Assembly: GCF_907164915.1 (NCBI RefSeq)
Contig: NC_061863.1
Location: 36,119,382 to 36,183,381, forward strand
Reading direction: 5' to 3'
Origin: Impatiens glandulifera
Lineage: Eukaryota > Streptophyta > Magnoliopsida > Ericales > Balsaminaceae
Length of the DNA: 64,000 nucleotides
Shown here: positions 1 to 13,200 of the stretch, piece after piece
Position numbering within the stretch: position 1 is the first letter of the stretch
Layout: each line of letters opens with the position of its first letter
Program-made: the position numbers and the translations under genes
The notes under the pieces: model-generated
What the model was told of the DNA's origin: nothing
Database searches by the model: none
What the model saw: the letters and a program-made list of their open reading frames with translations, nothing else

Positions 1-8
1 TATCATTA

Positions 9-11
<3 letters not shown>

Positions 12-52
<41 letters not shown>

Positions 53-60
53 TATATATA
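12..60. repeat. (AT)n microsatellite
   Basis: An uninterrupted run of AT dinucleotides with one AAAT interruption. The bases from here to 372 contain no supportable gene and look like ordinary AT-rich intergenic DNA. Confidence 0.9.
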
Positions 61-430
61 AAAAGTTCAGTTTTAGGTAATGAATTTTTTTTGGAAAACA
101 TGGGTTAAAATTCATTAGATTTATGTTGCGAAAAATAAGATCTTATCTTAACATCTATTCAGGTTCATGCATTTGGTGATTAAAAGTATTATCGAAAATG
201 TGATACCTTTGATGCGTGAATTCGGTATATCTTGTAGTATAAAGGATTAGAGCCCCACGTGTTGCTCCTCTAGTTGGTTCACACAAGCTCGTCAAGATTC
301 ATTTGACTTCAACTGCTAGGGCAAAAGAACAACAGAAGAAATCTAATTGTTTTTTGGAAAAAAATGAGGTTTTGTTAGATAAAATTAACCGGTTAAAAAG
401 AACTTAACAAAACAAACTTATTGTGCAACA

Positions 431-636
431 CCGATCAAGAACTCCAACCGGTCAAGAACTCCAACCTGTCAAGAACTCTAACGTGTCAAGAACTCTAACC
501 TGTCAAGAACTCCAACCTGTCAAACTCTCCAACCTGTCAAGAACTCGAACCGGTCAAAAACTCCAACCTGTCAAGAACTCTAACCGGTCAAGAACTCCAA
601 CCGGTCAAGAATCTAACCGGTCAAGTAATCAAACCA
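431..636. repeat. 17-bp minisatellite inside the solo LTR
   Basis: About twelve imperfect tandem copies of a 17-bp unit, consensus CCGGTCAAGAACTCCAA, with variants such as CCTGTCAAGAACTCTAA. The matching place in the full-length LTRs (around 22765-22800) holds only about two diverged copies, so the array grew inside this LTR copy. A 72-residue ORF across it is an artefact of the repeat. Confidence 0.9.
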
Positions 637-1153
637 GTTAGAAGAAGAAGCAATGGATGTATCAAAAACCGGAAGTTATCCGGTTAACTTGAAGCTATGA
701 ACAACCGATAGACATCCTAAACTGAAATGCAGTATTCAATCGAAAACCGACGAAGAGACTACTTAAAGAAAGAAGTCAAGATTATCAAACTAAGTACAAT
801 CTACAAATTGGTGCAAACAAACACTTTGAGTATTTGCGGAAGTGATACCAAAGGAACAGACTGTGATATTTCCATATCCATACAAGTCTGATGATACTCT
901 GAAGGCTGCAGAAGATTGCCTGAAGAAACAGTTACCATTTTGGTACAAGTCAAAGATGCAGTTCTCCAGATACAGGTAACTGACCAACCGGTAGTTGCCA
1001 TATTAAGTAAAAGACAAATAAAGTCGGTCTGCTCTATGCCTTGGAAGCTTAAACCGCAATTAATGCAATGTTGAACCTCTGCTCAACCAATCAGATTCAA
1101 GGATTACCCTGAAGGTATCCGTTGAAGAAATGTGACCGTTGACACATTTCACT

Positions 1154-1161
1154 TATAAAAG
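1154..1161 (+). promoter_or_regulatory. TATA box of the solo LTR
   Basis: TATAAAAG in the position equivalent to the TATA boxes of the two full-element LTRs (23297 and 35767), which sit in the same context after TTTCAC. It marks the U3/R promoter of the family; whether it is active here is unknown. Confidence 0.55.
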
Positions 1162-1807
1162 AAGGAGCTGAAGAGGAGTAAATGCAGTTCTAGAAGTTAC
1201 AAGAAGTTACAACAGACACAACAATTAAGAGTGTCAACAACTCAAGTTACAAGTTACAAGTTGTGTTTATCTCTCTACAAGATTAAAAGCTTAAGTGTGC
1301 ATTTGAAGTGTGATTACAATTTTTGTGAGAATTGTAAGAGTGTTTATCGAGCAGTAAATAAGTCTCGATTGGGTAGTGTGGTTGAGTATTCCTTAGTGAA
1401 TATCCTTCTCGTGGTTTGAGAAGAAGGGGTGATGTAGGAGTTTTATCTCCGAACATCCATAAAAACCTGTGTCTTGTTCTTTACTTTCTGCCGGTTCTAC
1501 TTTCTAACTGACTCGTACTGTCCTAACCGACTTACATCACTCTAACCGATTCACTAAACCTCAAACCGACCTCCTAATCTCCAAACCGATATTCTCCAAA
1601 ACCTATCTCTATTCATCCTGTGTGTGTGGTGCTTTAGTCTGAAACAAACCACTTCCGCACTTGAACTCGGTTCAAGGGTTTGTGACAGTCTGTGTAGTAT
1701 TGAAACCGGTGTTAATTCTTAACTGGATTAACGCCAACCGTTGAGTGTTGTCAGAAAGTGTTAACCGGCTGGACCCCGGTCCGCCATCCGCGATCTAGAT
1801 CCTAACA

Positions 1808-2907
1808 GTTTTCGATTACCGTTTCTCTCTCTCATATCCTTATTTAAGCTGTTAAATTAGAAAGTCAGGGCGGCAAGAGAAAACCAAAAGATCATCTTTT
1901 GGCATTCCTTCGTTTTGGAATTAATATTCATGATAAATATTTTATTTCATAAATAAAATATTATTTCTATCATGTTTCCATAATCAATTTACCATGATTA
2001 ATTATTTTATTTCATAAATAAAATATTATTTTATTTCATAGATAAAATATTATTTCTATCATGTTTCTATAATCAATTTACAATGTTTAATTATTTTATT
2101 TCATAAATAAAATATTATTTCTAATTATTAATAATATCTAATATATTATTCATAATTGGATTTCATTCTCATTAATCTATTCTGTCAACTCTAAGTGTGT
2201 GACCTCATATGACCCAATTATAATAGCTATGGGTTTAACCCCATTAATCGTAGTTGTCTTCTAGCAAAGCACTGCGACTCCTAACATAATCGAATTAAAT
2301 TATTACCGTTAATTGTCCTATCCAGGTTTAGTCATTGCACATTAAATTAAAGGACACATTTCCTTCACATCAAATACCACAAGTCCTAAACAATAATAAA
2401 AATGCAGGAGAAATCCTCAACAATAATATCGAAAATCATGAACTCGCTAATCACATATTATAAATTGATTTTTGTGTCATGAATGAGAAAATATAGTGAA
2501 GTCATAAACATGAATAATTGTGCGAGAAGAAAAAAGAATAATTATTTGGAAATATTGAGATAAATATTATTACTTGTTATTTATAATTTTATACTAATAA
2601 TTTGTGAGTTAATCTCTGCGGATTATAAAGTTTGAATATCATTAGTTATTATAATAAGTTTAATACATTATTTCAATATTAATTAATGATACTTTATTTC
2701 AATATTAATTAATGATACTTTAATGATTATTTATGTTTTAGTTGTAACTAAACCATAAGCGGGTAAATGACTTTTGTTATGTAACAAACATTAGTGTTAA
2801 TCACTTCACTTTTTATAATAATATTTTAGACGTTTTTTTTCCTAGCCACTCTCTATAATTCTTAATCTCGATTCATCAAATCAATTTTTATTTTTTAAAT
2901 TTTATTA
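1808..2907. repeat. AT-rich, probably LTR-derived DNA with palindromic tandem repeats
   Basis: No gene is visible. Between about 1937 and 2115 a unit containing the near-palindrome TTTTATTTCATAAATAAAAT occurs four times, alternating with TATCATGTTTC and ATAATCAATTTAC. The part just before a degenerate primer-binding site at 2908 is plausibly the left LTR of the decayed copia element that follows, but I could not define its ends. Confidence 0.4.
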
Positions 2908-3638
2908 TAGTATCAAAGCGCGCAAGGGAAACAATCTAAAAAATGATTTACTAAACTAAGATCCATTCAACTATGATAACGACGATCTTCTAGACGAACC
3001 CAAAAAAGATCTGAGCCATAATTCTAAGGTACACCATTCAACTACTAAAACATCTGATTCAAGACATCATCAAGACTCAAGTGTCAACGAACAACTAGTG
3101 GATGATTAAAACCCTAACACGACTCTATAATAAATTATTTCAAGATCCATCTTCTCTTTATTTTCAAATGGCAGAAAAAAAAGCGTGATCGTACTGATCC
3201 TCTATATCTATATGGAGGTGAATCTTCTTCAACCGTTCTTATATCGATTTACGAGTTGCTTAGCTACTTTGAGTGGAGCACGAGCGTTCAATTAAGACTT
3301 CTGACGAAGATGATGACATGTTTATAGATGGTTCTTGTAAGATGCCAAGTGATAACAAAAAAATCTATACTTTGCAGGATGGTCGACACAAATGTAAGAT
3401 TTGAATTTTTAATACTATTGATAAGAAGAATAAAGTTCATTTTCATAGCACTCTTACTTCCCAATAATTATGGGACGAAATTAAAGCACGCTATAAAGGA
3501 AATAATGGATCAACGCAATATGAATTGAGAATGAACATCTACACAATTTAACAAGGTAACTTAGACCTAAAAGAATATTATTCGAGAAATATACTTTACT
3601 AGGATGAATTTTTATATTTACAACTACAGAGAAACTAC

Positions 3639-4316
3639 ACTTGTGATAAAAGTAACACATACACGTGTGTTGGATGTAGACTAGAAAAATAAGTGATAAT
3701 GGACTATGAAAAGAGCAATTTATATTTGTTCTTATTATGCCTTGATGACTCTTTTAAAGATATCAAAGATTCTATACTCATGATGGAGCATCAACCAAAT
3801 GTTTACCAAACATTCAATATGCTACTTAGTGTTGAGAAACACAATAGATTAATATTTAAAATTATGAGCAACATTCGGCCATTTTGTGAATTCAAATAAA
3901 GGACCTATGAAGAAGAAAGTGAGACCTGATGATGAAAGGAAAAATAACAAGAACACAATGTGTAGCATAAACTGCATTTGTGATAGAAATAATATATACT
4001 CGTGTGTTGGATATAAACTAGAAAAATAAGTGATAATGGACTATGAAAAGAGAAATTCATATTTGTTCTTATTAGGCCTTGATGACTCTTTTGAGAATAT
4101 CAAAGATTCTATACTCATGATAGACTCTCCCTATCAAATGTTTACAAAATATTTAATATGCTACTCAGTGTTGAGAAGAAGCAACATATTAATATTTAAA
4201 ATCATGAGCATTATTTGGCCATTTCGTGAATTCAAATGGAGAGCTTATGAATAAGACAATGAAACCTAATGATAGAAAAAAATTACAAAAGTATATTGTG
4301 TAATCACGGTAGGATG
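3639..4316 (+). repeat. Tandem duplication of a copia gag segment (about 338-bp period)
   Basis: Two diverged head-to-tail copies, about 3639-3977 and 3978-4316. Both start near TTGTGATA and contain CTAGAAAAATAAGTGATAAT and then the coding stretch MDYEK.....LFLL.LDDSF. The duplication lies inside the decayed copia gag and was followed by independent mutation of each copy. Confidence 0.75.
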
Positions 4317-4854
4317 ATAGGGCATACTAAAGAACAATGTTTCATAATTCTGGACTAACTTGAGTGGTAGAGAAATCAATGAAAATAAATTATAATATAT
4401 GCAACAAATACACCATTCTCTGGTGATAAAGATGCACCAATTAAAATATTTCAAGGTGAATTTTAAAAAATTCAGAGACTACTTAAAAAAATGAAATGAA
4501 TACAAATGGAGCAGGAACATCAAATAGGGCAAGAAATTCAAAAGGAAAACATAAACTTTGAAACAGATAAATCTACAAACTCTTATGTTTTTTACAGTAA
4601 TTAGTAATTGAATTAAGCATGAGTTTGTAAATTAAATATTATTTGTAAACTAAATAAGAGTTTGTATGGACTCAAACAAATTTCCAGATAATGACATTAT
4701 GAATGACAGATGTAAATGATATTGATAAGATTTTTATGCTTAAAAAATTAATTAATTAAAAATTAAAAATTAAATATCTTGTACTTGCCAAATTCTTTCT
4801 TGGTATATATATAAATTATAAATATTGGTATATAAATTATAAATATTGTTAATG

Positions 4855-4859
4855 ATATA

Positions 4860-4910
<51 letters not shown>
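4855..4910. repeat. Compound (AT)n-(AAT)n microsatellite
   Basis: About 20 bp of AT dinucleotides run directly into about eleven AAT triplets. Confidence 0.9.
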
Positions 4911-5177
4911 GTCTAATTGGCTATAAAACGCAATGATCAGAGGTATCAAATGAATGAAGAATTACATAAATTTATACTTAACCAAGTAGGTTCAAGAGAC
5001 TGGTCGAAAGATTACTCTATTTAAATTACACTTGACCAATATCAAAACAACTATCTTAGTTCATTAATGAACCATGTATTTGTCATTGGGAAGCTACTCT
5101 TCATGTGATAAAATACTTAAGAGATACTACTTTTATTGGGATATACTATCCATTTGACAATAAAATTAAGTTACAGG

Positions 5178-5345
5178 TAGGGATGACAATGGGTACCCGT
5201 ATACCTGATATCCGTAGGTACCCGATGGTCGAATTCGGGTATTTAAAATTGGATTCGGGGTCGGGGATGGGTAGTGAAAAATGTTACCCAATCGGGTTCG
5301 GGTAGTGTTTGAAACCCAAATGGGCCAAACCCGATATCAATACCC
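5178..5345. repeat. GGGTACCC-rich repeat, possible hAT-type transposon end
   Basis: The stretch begins TAGGGATGACAATGGGTACC and continues with alternating GGGTACCC, CGGGTA and CCCGA motifs that can pair with each other. The start TAGGGATGNCAA is a common terminal sequence of plant hAT-like non-autonomous elements (recalled, not checked). The opposite end could not be located. It abuts the reverse-transcriptase remnant on its left. Confidence 0.35.
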
Positions 5346-7061
5346 GAATTTATTAATATTAGAATATATGGTTAAAATTTAAATGACTTTTCAAATTCCA
5401 TATCTTAACATATAGTATTTATTTTATTTTTATCCAAAACCATAAATCACTTCAACATCATTATAATAAGTGTTTCCCTCTTAGTCCTCACAATTATTTT
5501 TCATTTTTCATTTTTTTTCATCCTTCAATTTTTATCTTCAACATTCTCTTTTGTTCTAACTCCAAGTCTCCAATAATAAGAGGATTGTTATATTGTCAAC
5601 CTCAACAACATAACTATGCAAGTAAATAATATTTTCATTTGTGTTTTTTTTTTACTTTTGATATTACTGGTTTTAATGTTATTAATTATTCTTCTTTTTA
5701 ACTTTTATAATCTTATACTTATTTATTAAGTTAATCTTTAATCTCTATTTCATAGATTTTTTTTTTATTTTAGCAGAAATAATGTTGACATTTTTATAAC
5801 TTTTACAGTACTATTCAAAAAGAATGTGTTTGTTTTTTTTTTTTGTTGAGAAAACTACTTTGATGATAAATATTAAATAATCCGTAATCAAACTAATATG
5901 ATTTAGAAGAAAACCTTACATTGATGGGGTGCGGTGAAAATTCATATTAACTATGAAATAAATTTTTGAATTTGGTTGGAAGTCCTTATATGCTCCATAT
6001 TATTAAAGTATTTCTTTTGTTAGTAGGGTTAATATTATTTTTTCTATCATATGTATTTGAGTGAATCTGAACTGGATAATTATCATTATATCCCCTCACT
6101 TATTAGGAATAACAAAATTAATTTTATCATAAAAGTTATCTATTTCGATATATATCTATGATAAAAAGTGGAAAAATAATGACAATAAAGTTTCATCACT
6201 GAAATTGAAAATTTAATAATTGAATTTTTTTTAGATTTTCAATCCACTTTTCATACTCTTTATTATATATATATATATATATTATTATATATATTTTATT
6301 ATCACACTATATCATAAAATATTTCCTAATATTATATAATGTACTTGATTTATATTTTCGGATACAACGAGTGACATCCTCACTCCACTATAAGAAAACT
6401 CTAAACATATCAAAACATAATCTAACTCATTTTTTCAATAACTTATAATACTAATTGATGAAAGTAGTGGTGTAATTTTATTGAAAGATATATGATAGGG
6501 TAACGAGATTATAAAGAATTTTTTTACCATTTTAGGACAATAAAGGCGATTAAGATTTTGTTGAAGAAGAGCAGACGAAGAGGACGACGATAAAAGATTT
6601 CTCTGCAAACTGAAGAAAAAACGAAGAGAACGACATTGAACTAAAATTTCTCTAAAATCTGAAGAAGAAACAAAGAGAATAATCATTTCTAAGAAATAGA
6701 CAAAGAGAAGAAGACGAAGAAACATACATTTATCTATTTGAAAAAATATTATAAAAATGAGTTATTTGAATCAATTAGTTAGATTGATTAAAATGTATTT
6801 ATTATTTTAAAATTTATAAAAGTAAAATAAAATAGTTTTAAATGATTTAATTCTATTGCCTTCATTATTAAATATTTAAAAATAGAAAGTAATGACAATA
6901 TAATGGTCTTGTTAATATTTTAAATGATGATGTACAAATTCATTAGTCAGTAAATCTGAGGGTTGGCTAAATTGAAGAAGTTTTTCCCTTAAAAGCCAAA
7001 GATTTCTTGATATGGTTGCTTAAAGGTAGATCAATCACCTGCTTTATACTCGTTTTTCAAG
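5346..7061. other. Intergenic AT-rich region upstream of the taxilin-like gene
   Basis: No supportable coding region. It holds a short (AT)n tract near 6266-6283, poly-T runs, and a purine-rich stretch at 6540-6725 (GAAGAAGA-like) that gives a 96-residue minus-strand ORF by composition only. The last part (about 6960-7061) probably contains the promoter and first non-coding exon of the downstream gene. Confidence 0.5.
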
Positions 7062-7237
7062 GTATATGTTGCGCAATTATGTTTCCGCTGATATAGGGTT
7101 TTAGTGTGCTTAGAAATGGTTGGAAACTGAGATGATTCTGTCTTTCAATGTCGTCTCAGATCTCACAGTACTAATCTGTTAGATAGCACGACAGATTCTT
7201 GCATTTTTCAGTGATAAGGGTGGTTGATTTTGTGCAG
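7062..7237 (+). other. Probable 5'-UTR intron of the taxilin-like gene
   Basis: A donor-like CAAG|GTATAT at 7061/7062 and a good acceptor TTTTGTGCAG|GTG ending at 7237 frame a 176-bp intron whose right end lies five bases before the chosen ATG (7243). This is inferred from consensus only; no transcript data are available. Confidence 0.4.
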
Positions 7238-7242
7238 GTGGA

Positions 7243-10200
7243 ATGGAGAATCTAGCAGCGGATCATCTTCCTGAAGTAGATTCACTGCCTGACGGTTTTG
7301 TGGAAGGCTCATTAGTGGAGCCATTGGCACCGTCTACTCCATTACCCGAAAGAGATAAGCTTTTAGCTGATTATAAGGAAGAGGAAGTAGCAGAAGTTGA
7401 TGACTATAAAGAAGAGAAATTAGTGGAGTTCGATTCAGGCCTTGATTTAGCTGCCAATGGAATTCATCTGTGTGATACAACCTGTGAAAAGGGTGAAAAG
7501 GATGAAAATTTAAGGACTTTTCCTGTTCCATTATGTGAAAATGATGGTTTTGATAAGTTAGTACTGTCGGTAGGTAGTGAAGCTTGTACTATGGTGCGAG
7601 ACACCATGATTCCTGAGGACATAGCTAACCCTGTACCAGGTGATGGAGGCAAGGTTACTTGTAATATGCTGCCTCAAACACTTTCTGGAGAAATATTAGC
7701 TCCAGTGGATAAAGATAATGGTACTGTTTGTCTTCTTTATCTTTTTTTCCCCTTAAATAGTCAACCAATTGACATTCCGATATTAAAATTAAGCAAGAGT
7801 AGTTCAAAGATGGTATTGGTGAAGCACTGTTTACTTTAATTAATGTTTTTGAAATGCGGCTATAAATCGTATAAGGTATTAACATATATTCAATATCTTC
7901 AGTTCATGCCCAGGGATATGCATCTTGGATGAGCAATGGCTTTTTTGTTTTCTTATTATATGACAAATATTTTCTTCGTAGGAGAATCCAGGAATCCAAC
8001 TAGTATATTACTTCGTGTTGTAAATTATTGAAAGACCAAAGATTGCTCAGTTCTTGCTGATGATAATATATCACTTGGGTGTTATGAGAAAGGTTCACTT
8101 TCTCCAATAACTGATTTAGAAATTTATATGAAAAGTTTATAAGAATAATATGGGTTGCTGGAGGCATGTGGGCTAATTTGTTTTGGAAATGGATGTAGAT
8201 TGGGAAGAATGTTATTTCCGTAACTTTTATGTTGAATATTAATCCATATTGACCCAAAACTTATAGGTGTTATGGGGTATAAAATTGTATTAGCAGCAAC
8301 TGAAGCTCCTCATGTTGTTATCACCTTGAAACACACCTAGAGTCTGAAGCTAAAAATCTATATCTAGCATTTTCACATATATATATATATATATTTATAA
8401 TTAGATATATAAGCTTGATATTTGTTGCACTTTAGTTGCAGAAAGCATACTCCTGATTTTTAAGCATTAATTTCTCAAAGGGGCAACTGCTGACTTTCTT
8501 TATAGTTAAATCATGGGGCTCCTTGGATATTCCCTATTGGAGTGATAGCATTAGTGGAGAATATAAGTAACTTTTTTGTTATTCAGAGTCGGACTACATT
8601 AACTATGAGAACGAGTTTTATGATGTACTAGAAATACATATCTTTATGGCTTGGTTATATGGTCACATGCAACTTTCAGTAGATAGTAGCAGGCAGATGC
8701 ATTCAATATTTGCTTCAACATAACAACCACAGAACTTTATATCTTGAAGTTTTCTATGTTGAGTATTAGTTGATTTGTCTGATTGTGCGTATCAATGGTT
8801 AATATTTGGCTATTTGCCATATCCTTAAAAAATGGTTAATTTTTGCAATACCATTTTATTTTTCTCTTTCCCCAAAGGTAAGCAATATTAATAATGCTTT
8901 TGTAAATACTTAATTCAGTAAATTTTCTTTTTCCAATTTATCAGGATTCAGGACTTATTTCAAAGTTCTGTATCCTCATTAAGCTTAGTCATTTCCTAAT
9001 TAACATTACATGTAAGTTCGTATTTCATTCCCAGCCAGTTCTATTTTTATTTTAGTATATTTCGTTCTCTATAAGATTCTTTTTATAGGAAAAATTCTAG
9101 TTCATGCTATTGGAGCTATTATTAGTTCCTTTTCTATATGACCAAACTAGGTTAACAATTTTTCCTTATTCTGTTGGTAATGTGGACATCTTTAGCATGC
9201 CAATGTATGCTCACTTTTATCCTTATCTTATTTAATTCTCGAGAAAACTCATAAATAAGCCCTTAAACTATTACTAAATTTTGATATCTGTGTCAAGATT
9301 TTTTTTTTTTGATTTAGACTCCTTAAGTTTTGAACCCCCTCCCTTTTTCTTATGATACTTGCATGAATGAAATTTCGTGCCTTCAAGATTTTGAAACATT
9401 GACATTCTAAAATTAGACCGAATCTTAAATCACACATGTCAAAAAAAGTTATTTCAAAACTGTAGGAACAATAAGGGGTACAAATAAAAAATAGTTTGTG
9501 GCGGATATCAAAATCTGGTAATAGTTTTAGGGCTTATTTATGAGGTTTATCTCAATTCTTCTAACATCTTTTAACTCATTTGTTCGGGCATTGCTTTCAT
9601 CTAGTCCATCATTTTGACCAGACGAGCATGGAAGGTCGTGCATATTCACTATACTTTTGTTTCATGAAGTTGTTGGTTCTAGTTTGTTTTTTGTCTGCCT
9701 AACTATTCATGGTTAAACATCTTTTTGTATCAATACCTAGACTTGAAAATTGTTTACTCACATTTTATAAAAAAAATTAGACTATACTACTCATTATGGT
9801 CTATAGAATTACATTCATGCTCTTGCATCTGCTAGCATTAGTCTTTGTCTCATTGTGACTATGTTGCAGTTTCTTTATCAGCTTTAAAATGATTACACAT
9901 CTTTTTCTTCTTCTTTTAATTACATAAATTTAGTAGCTCTCCAGTTGAACTTAGGGAAGAAGGGGGAGACAGAGAGATAGAGAGAGATGTCAAGAGACCA
10001 GGAAAGGGATGAGATGAGAGAGAAAATCATTGTCATTGCATCTAACATCCTTGGGTATATCTGTTGTAACAAAATTTATATTTTCGATCTCCAATAATTA
10101 TTCATACTAACCTTGTAATGTAATGAATTGTTCTTCACTATATTTTGCTACATGTCACTTTCCAGATTGTATGATCATCATCTATTTGCCCTGGGGTTAA

Positions 10201-13200
10201 CCATCTCTAAAGATTAATTATCTGTGAAAAAATTATGTTGGGAAAACATTTGAGGGAGAAAACATATATTCTATTTTCATGGTTTAATTGCGATATTTCT
10301 GACACTTCTTATACAAACCTAAGCATACCCCATCTTACTTGGTGAGTGAGACTAAGCTTATTCACATTGAAAGAAATTACTCTCCATACACTCTTCAGAT
10401 GAAAAGTAGTTTCTGACACATGAATAGGCCTGAGACGGATCAAAGTCACCTCTGTTTTGTCCTTGAAAGCACTAGAAAAACAAGTCTAGGTGAGGCATAT
10501 AGAGAGATAAGGCGGCTAAGCTCACTTCGTCACCCAGCATCGTAACATTTTATCCAACTTCCAACTTTTACCCGTTTTAAATGAAGGTTGAAACAAATTC
10601 TACTGTTTAAAAGAATGTAAAACAATCCAAAATCCTAGGGATTCGCTGAACAAGATGCATGTCCTGCTTATTTGGTGCACTAGAAGTTCTTCCTATCTAC
10701 ACCCATGCAATCTGTCATACCTCTACAATGTATATCTGTAAAGCATAGATACCATTGATAGCAAAACTACCTGAAAATAGAGATTGCTGGAGTCTATCGT
10801 CTAAGTAAAGCAGTTTGTGTGGAACTTGTCAAAATGATTTATTTTTCTCCCTGAATTGTTAGTATTTTACGTTACAAAGTGTTTTGGACTGAGAATGGCC
10901 TGTGTGAAAAGAGGGTTTGATGTGATTAACCTTTTCCTTAAATTTTATTTTTCAGGAAATGCAGGAGGATTAAGGGAACAAGTTGCAACTGAACAGAATA
11001 TATCATCCATAAATGCAGAGATCAGCAACAAAGCAGTTAGTAATATGAACTTGAAAGCTACTGGTTTTGAAATAATATATTTTTACATATTTTCTCTGTT
11101 TCCCCCTCATGGTTGTTAAAATCTCACTTAAAATAAAATCATATACAATTACAATCAATTAAATAAATATCGATCTCGAATATCTTTAACTGCCTCTGAT
11201 TACTTGCTTTTGTGTGGATATTCCATATATAATTTAATCAGGTTCGGGGGAATACAATCCTCCCAAACAACCCCTTGCTCTCTTCTATTCTTTTTTATCA
11301 ATGTATAAAATAGGGACTCTATGTGGTTCATGCTTTCCTATAATGAATCATGCATCAAATCTCTACAGTTAGAAAGGAAATGGATAGGGTCTCAAGCCAT
11401 CAAAACAGGTCGTTCCTGCATCAAAGCTCTAAAGTTCGTCATTTCACCTAAAATTCTAAGTTAGACGATGGTTCTGTTATACCAATCTAACACTGTTTTG
11501 TAAAGTCCATGTGCAACTGGGAAGATTGGCTTCACACCACAATTTAGGTAGTGGCGAAATTCATTACCAAAAGATGTTGACTTCACTTGTAACGCAGAAT
11601 TTATGGTGCTCTCCCCTAAAGTTCAATGCATGCTTTTGACTTTGAACCTGTTAAGATATTTTTATTCTTGTTTCCTTGGCTTGAAATTGCGTGCAATTTT
11701 CTAATTCCTAATACAGAAACCTGTTTATGAGGAATATGATTCTCTTGCTCTGTCTTTTTTCACCAATAAATCTAGAGGTAGTAATTGTGTAAAACTTGCA
11801 ATTGGATTTGTGTTATTGTGCAGGAGATCTCAGAAGTCAAACGTAAAAACTCAAAGCGTAATTTGAAGTCCGAAAAGGAATTTCTACAGTTTTCTTTGAA
11901 ATACCAACAAGTTCTTGCAGAAAGGGATGCAGGTGGGTTGTTTGAACTAATTTCCTGAACTTATCAATACTGTGTTCTTAAGTCCCAGCTGTCGATGATG
12001 ATAGGTTTCTAGTCTTTCTTCACAATAAGACTCATACTCACGATTTTCAAAGCTTCTAAGAAATTTGTTTGACTTGAAGAATCTGGCGTTCATCCAGTTT
12101 CCTGTGACTGTGTGACATAGTTTCATAAATAGCAACGGGAACATGTAGATATCAATGTGGTTATAAGTCTAAGAAGCCTTGTTCCTTAAAAAAGTTTTAT
12201 TTGTAAACTGAACATTCGTCCATATTAAATAAACAATTAGCTCATCCATGTTTAACATATCAGCATTTATTATAAGTCTTTCAATTATCTTGAGTTGTGA
12301 TGTCTGAAATAATTTGAGTTCGGATTTGCATTCAGTTATTTTCATTTCCTTGTCGCAATTAATCGTTTTTTTTGTAGTTATTGCTGTTCGAGATAAACTT
12401 GAGTCACTGTGTCGGGAGTTACAAAGGCAGAACAAGATGCTAATGGTATGTTCTTCCTGAAAAGTGTTCTGATTCTTTCTTCTCATAATCATGCAGAAGA
12501 TGATGGTTCAACTAGTTTTGTTGAATGAACAATTGCTTGCACACATGTAATTGATTAGAAAAATGTGAATATGGAAATAGGAAGTCCACTTCTATAATAG
12601 TAACAAATTTGACAATCTGTTTGTCTATATAAATTGTTTTTACAATCTACTTGGTATGTGACTACTTATCTGTAAGTTTTAAATTGCTTCTCAAGTTATT
12701 TTGTTTATCTGCATAATGTCTGGGAAAGAAAGGCTGATTTTTCACTCTTAAAAATCTCCAGGATGAATGCAAAAAGGTCTCAACAGAGGGGCAGAACTTG
12801 AGATTGGATCTATCAAACAGATTCCAAGATGCTGTTAAGGTAGGTGCCTGCCTTTTCCATATTGGTTCTAAATGATAAACATATTCTTCTCCAGTTGAGC
12901 AGTTTACTTTGGGACAATCTGAGTCATTCTGAACTACTTCTTTCGTTGTTCCTCTTACTTGCATATGCCACATGTCCCTCCTCCATCAACTTATGCTCTA
13001 GTTTTCTTAGCATATAACTACATGTAAAAGTAGAAAAAAACAACATTGATAGGAGTGTAACAAGTTAACTTGTGATACATGCCAAAAGTGAACTTGTGGG
13101 ATTTGCCTAGATTGTTTTTTCCACATTTTCTTATAAGTTGTTTCTCTATCATTTGCTGATCAATCCATGGTTTAAGCAGGCTTAGACTCTTTTAACTATG

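Larger units (their letters stand above)
373..1807 (+). mobile_element. Solo LTR of a copia family related to the element at 22657-36421
   Basis: The segment begins TGTTAGATAAA and ends GATCTAGATCCTAACA, the same termini as the two LTRs of the full element further right. Internal blocks also match those LTRs, for example the stretch around 850-920 (CCAAAGGAACAGACTG, CCATATCCAT, CTGCAGAAGA) and the 3' part with GAGCAGTAAATAAGTCTCGAT and GGTTCAAGGGTTTGTGACAG. At 1435 bp it is longer than the 1.29-kb LTRs, mostly because of a minisatellite near its start. No primer-binding site or gag follows its right end, so it is a solo LTR left by LTR-LTR recombination. Flanks GGTTT (368-372) and GTTTT (1808-1812) could be a 5-bp target duplication with one mismatch. 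A TATA-like box TATAAAAG lies at 1154-1161. Short ORFs within it are not genes. Confidence 0.85.
2908..5180 (+). pseudogene. Decayed Ty1/copia retrotransposon (gag and RT remnants)
   Basis: A degenerate primer-binding site (TAGTATCAAAGC, 2908-2919) is followed by recognisable copia gag pieces. Around 3187-3250 there is a DPLYLYGGESSSTVLIS-like stretch, at 3465-3560 a LWDEIKARYKGNNGSTQYEL-like stretch, then two copies of FLLGLDDSFENIKDSILM (from 3693 and 4030), and a broken zinc knuckle near 4298-4340 (C-x-x-x, then GH and C). After a gap, 4930-5170 encodes in broken frames the end of copia reverse transcriptase (MNEPC-like, VIKYLRDTTFIGIYYPFDNKIKL). Stop codons and frameshifts are many and integrase is missing. 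This is an old, internally deleted element with no function. Confidence 0.75.

Noticed and set aside
423..641. A 72-codon ORF with repeated peptide in the solo LTR
   Set aside because: It starts at a non-ATG codon and is only the translation of the 17-bp minisatellite.
6385..6400. CACTATAAGAAAACTC, resembling a CACTA terminus
   Set aside because: There is no inverted partner, subterminal repeat or target duplication nearby; a match of this length is weak.
6435..6725. A 96-codon minus-strand ORF in a purine-rich stretch
   Set aside because: It shows Leu/Phe/Ser-rich composition from GAAGAAGA repeats, with no motif and no plausible gene structure.
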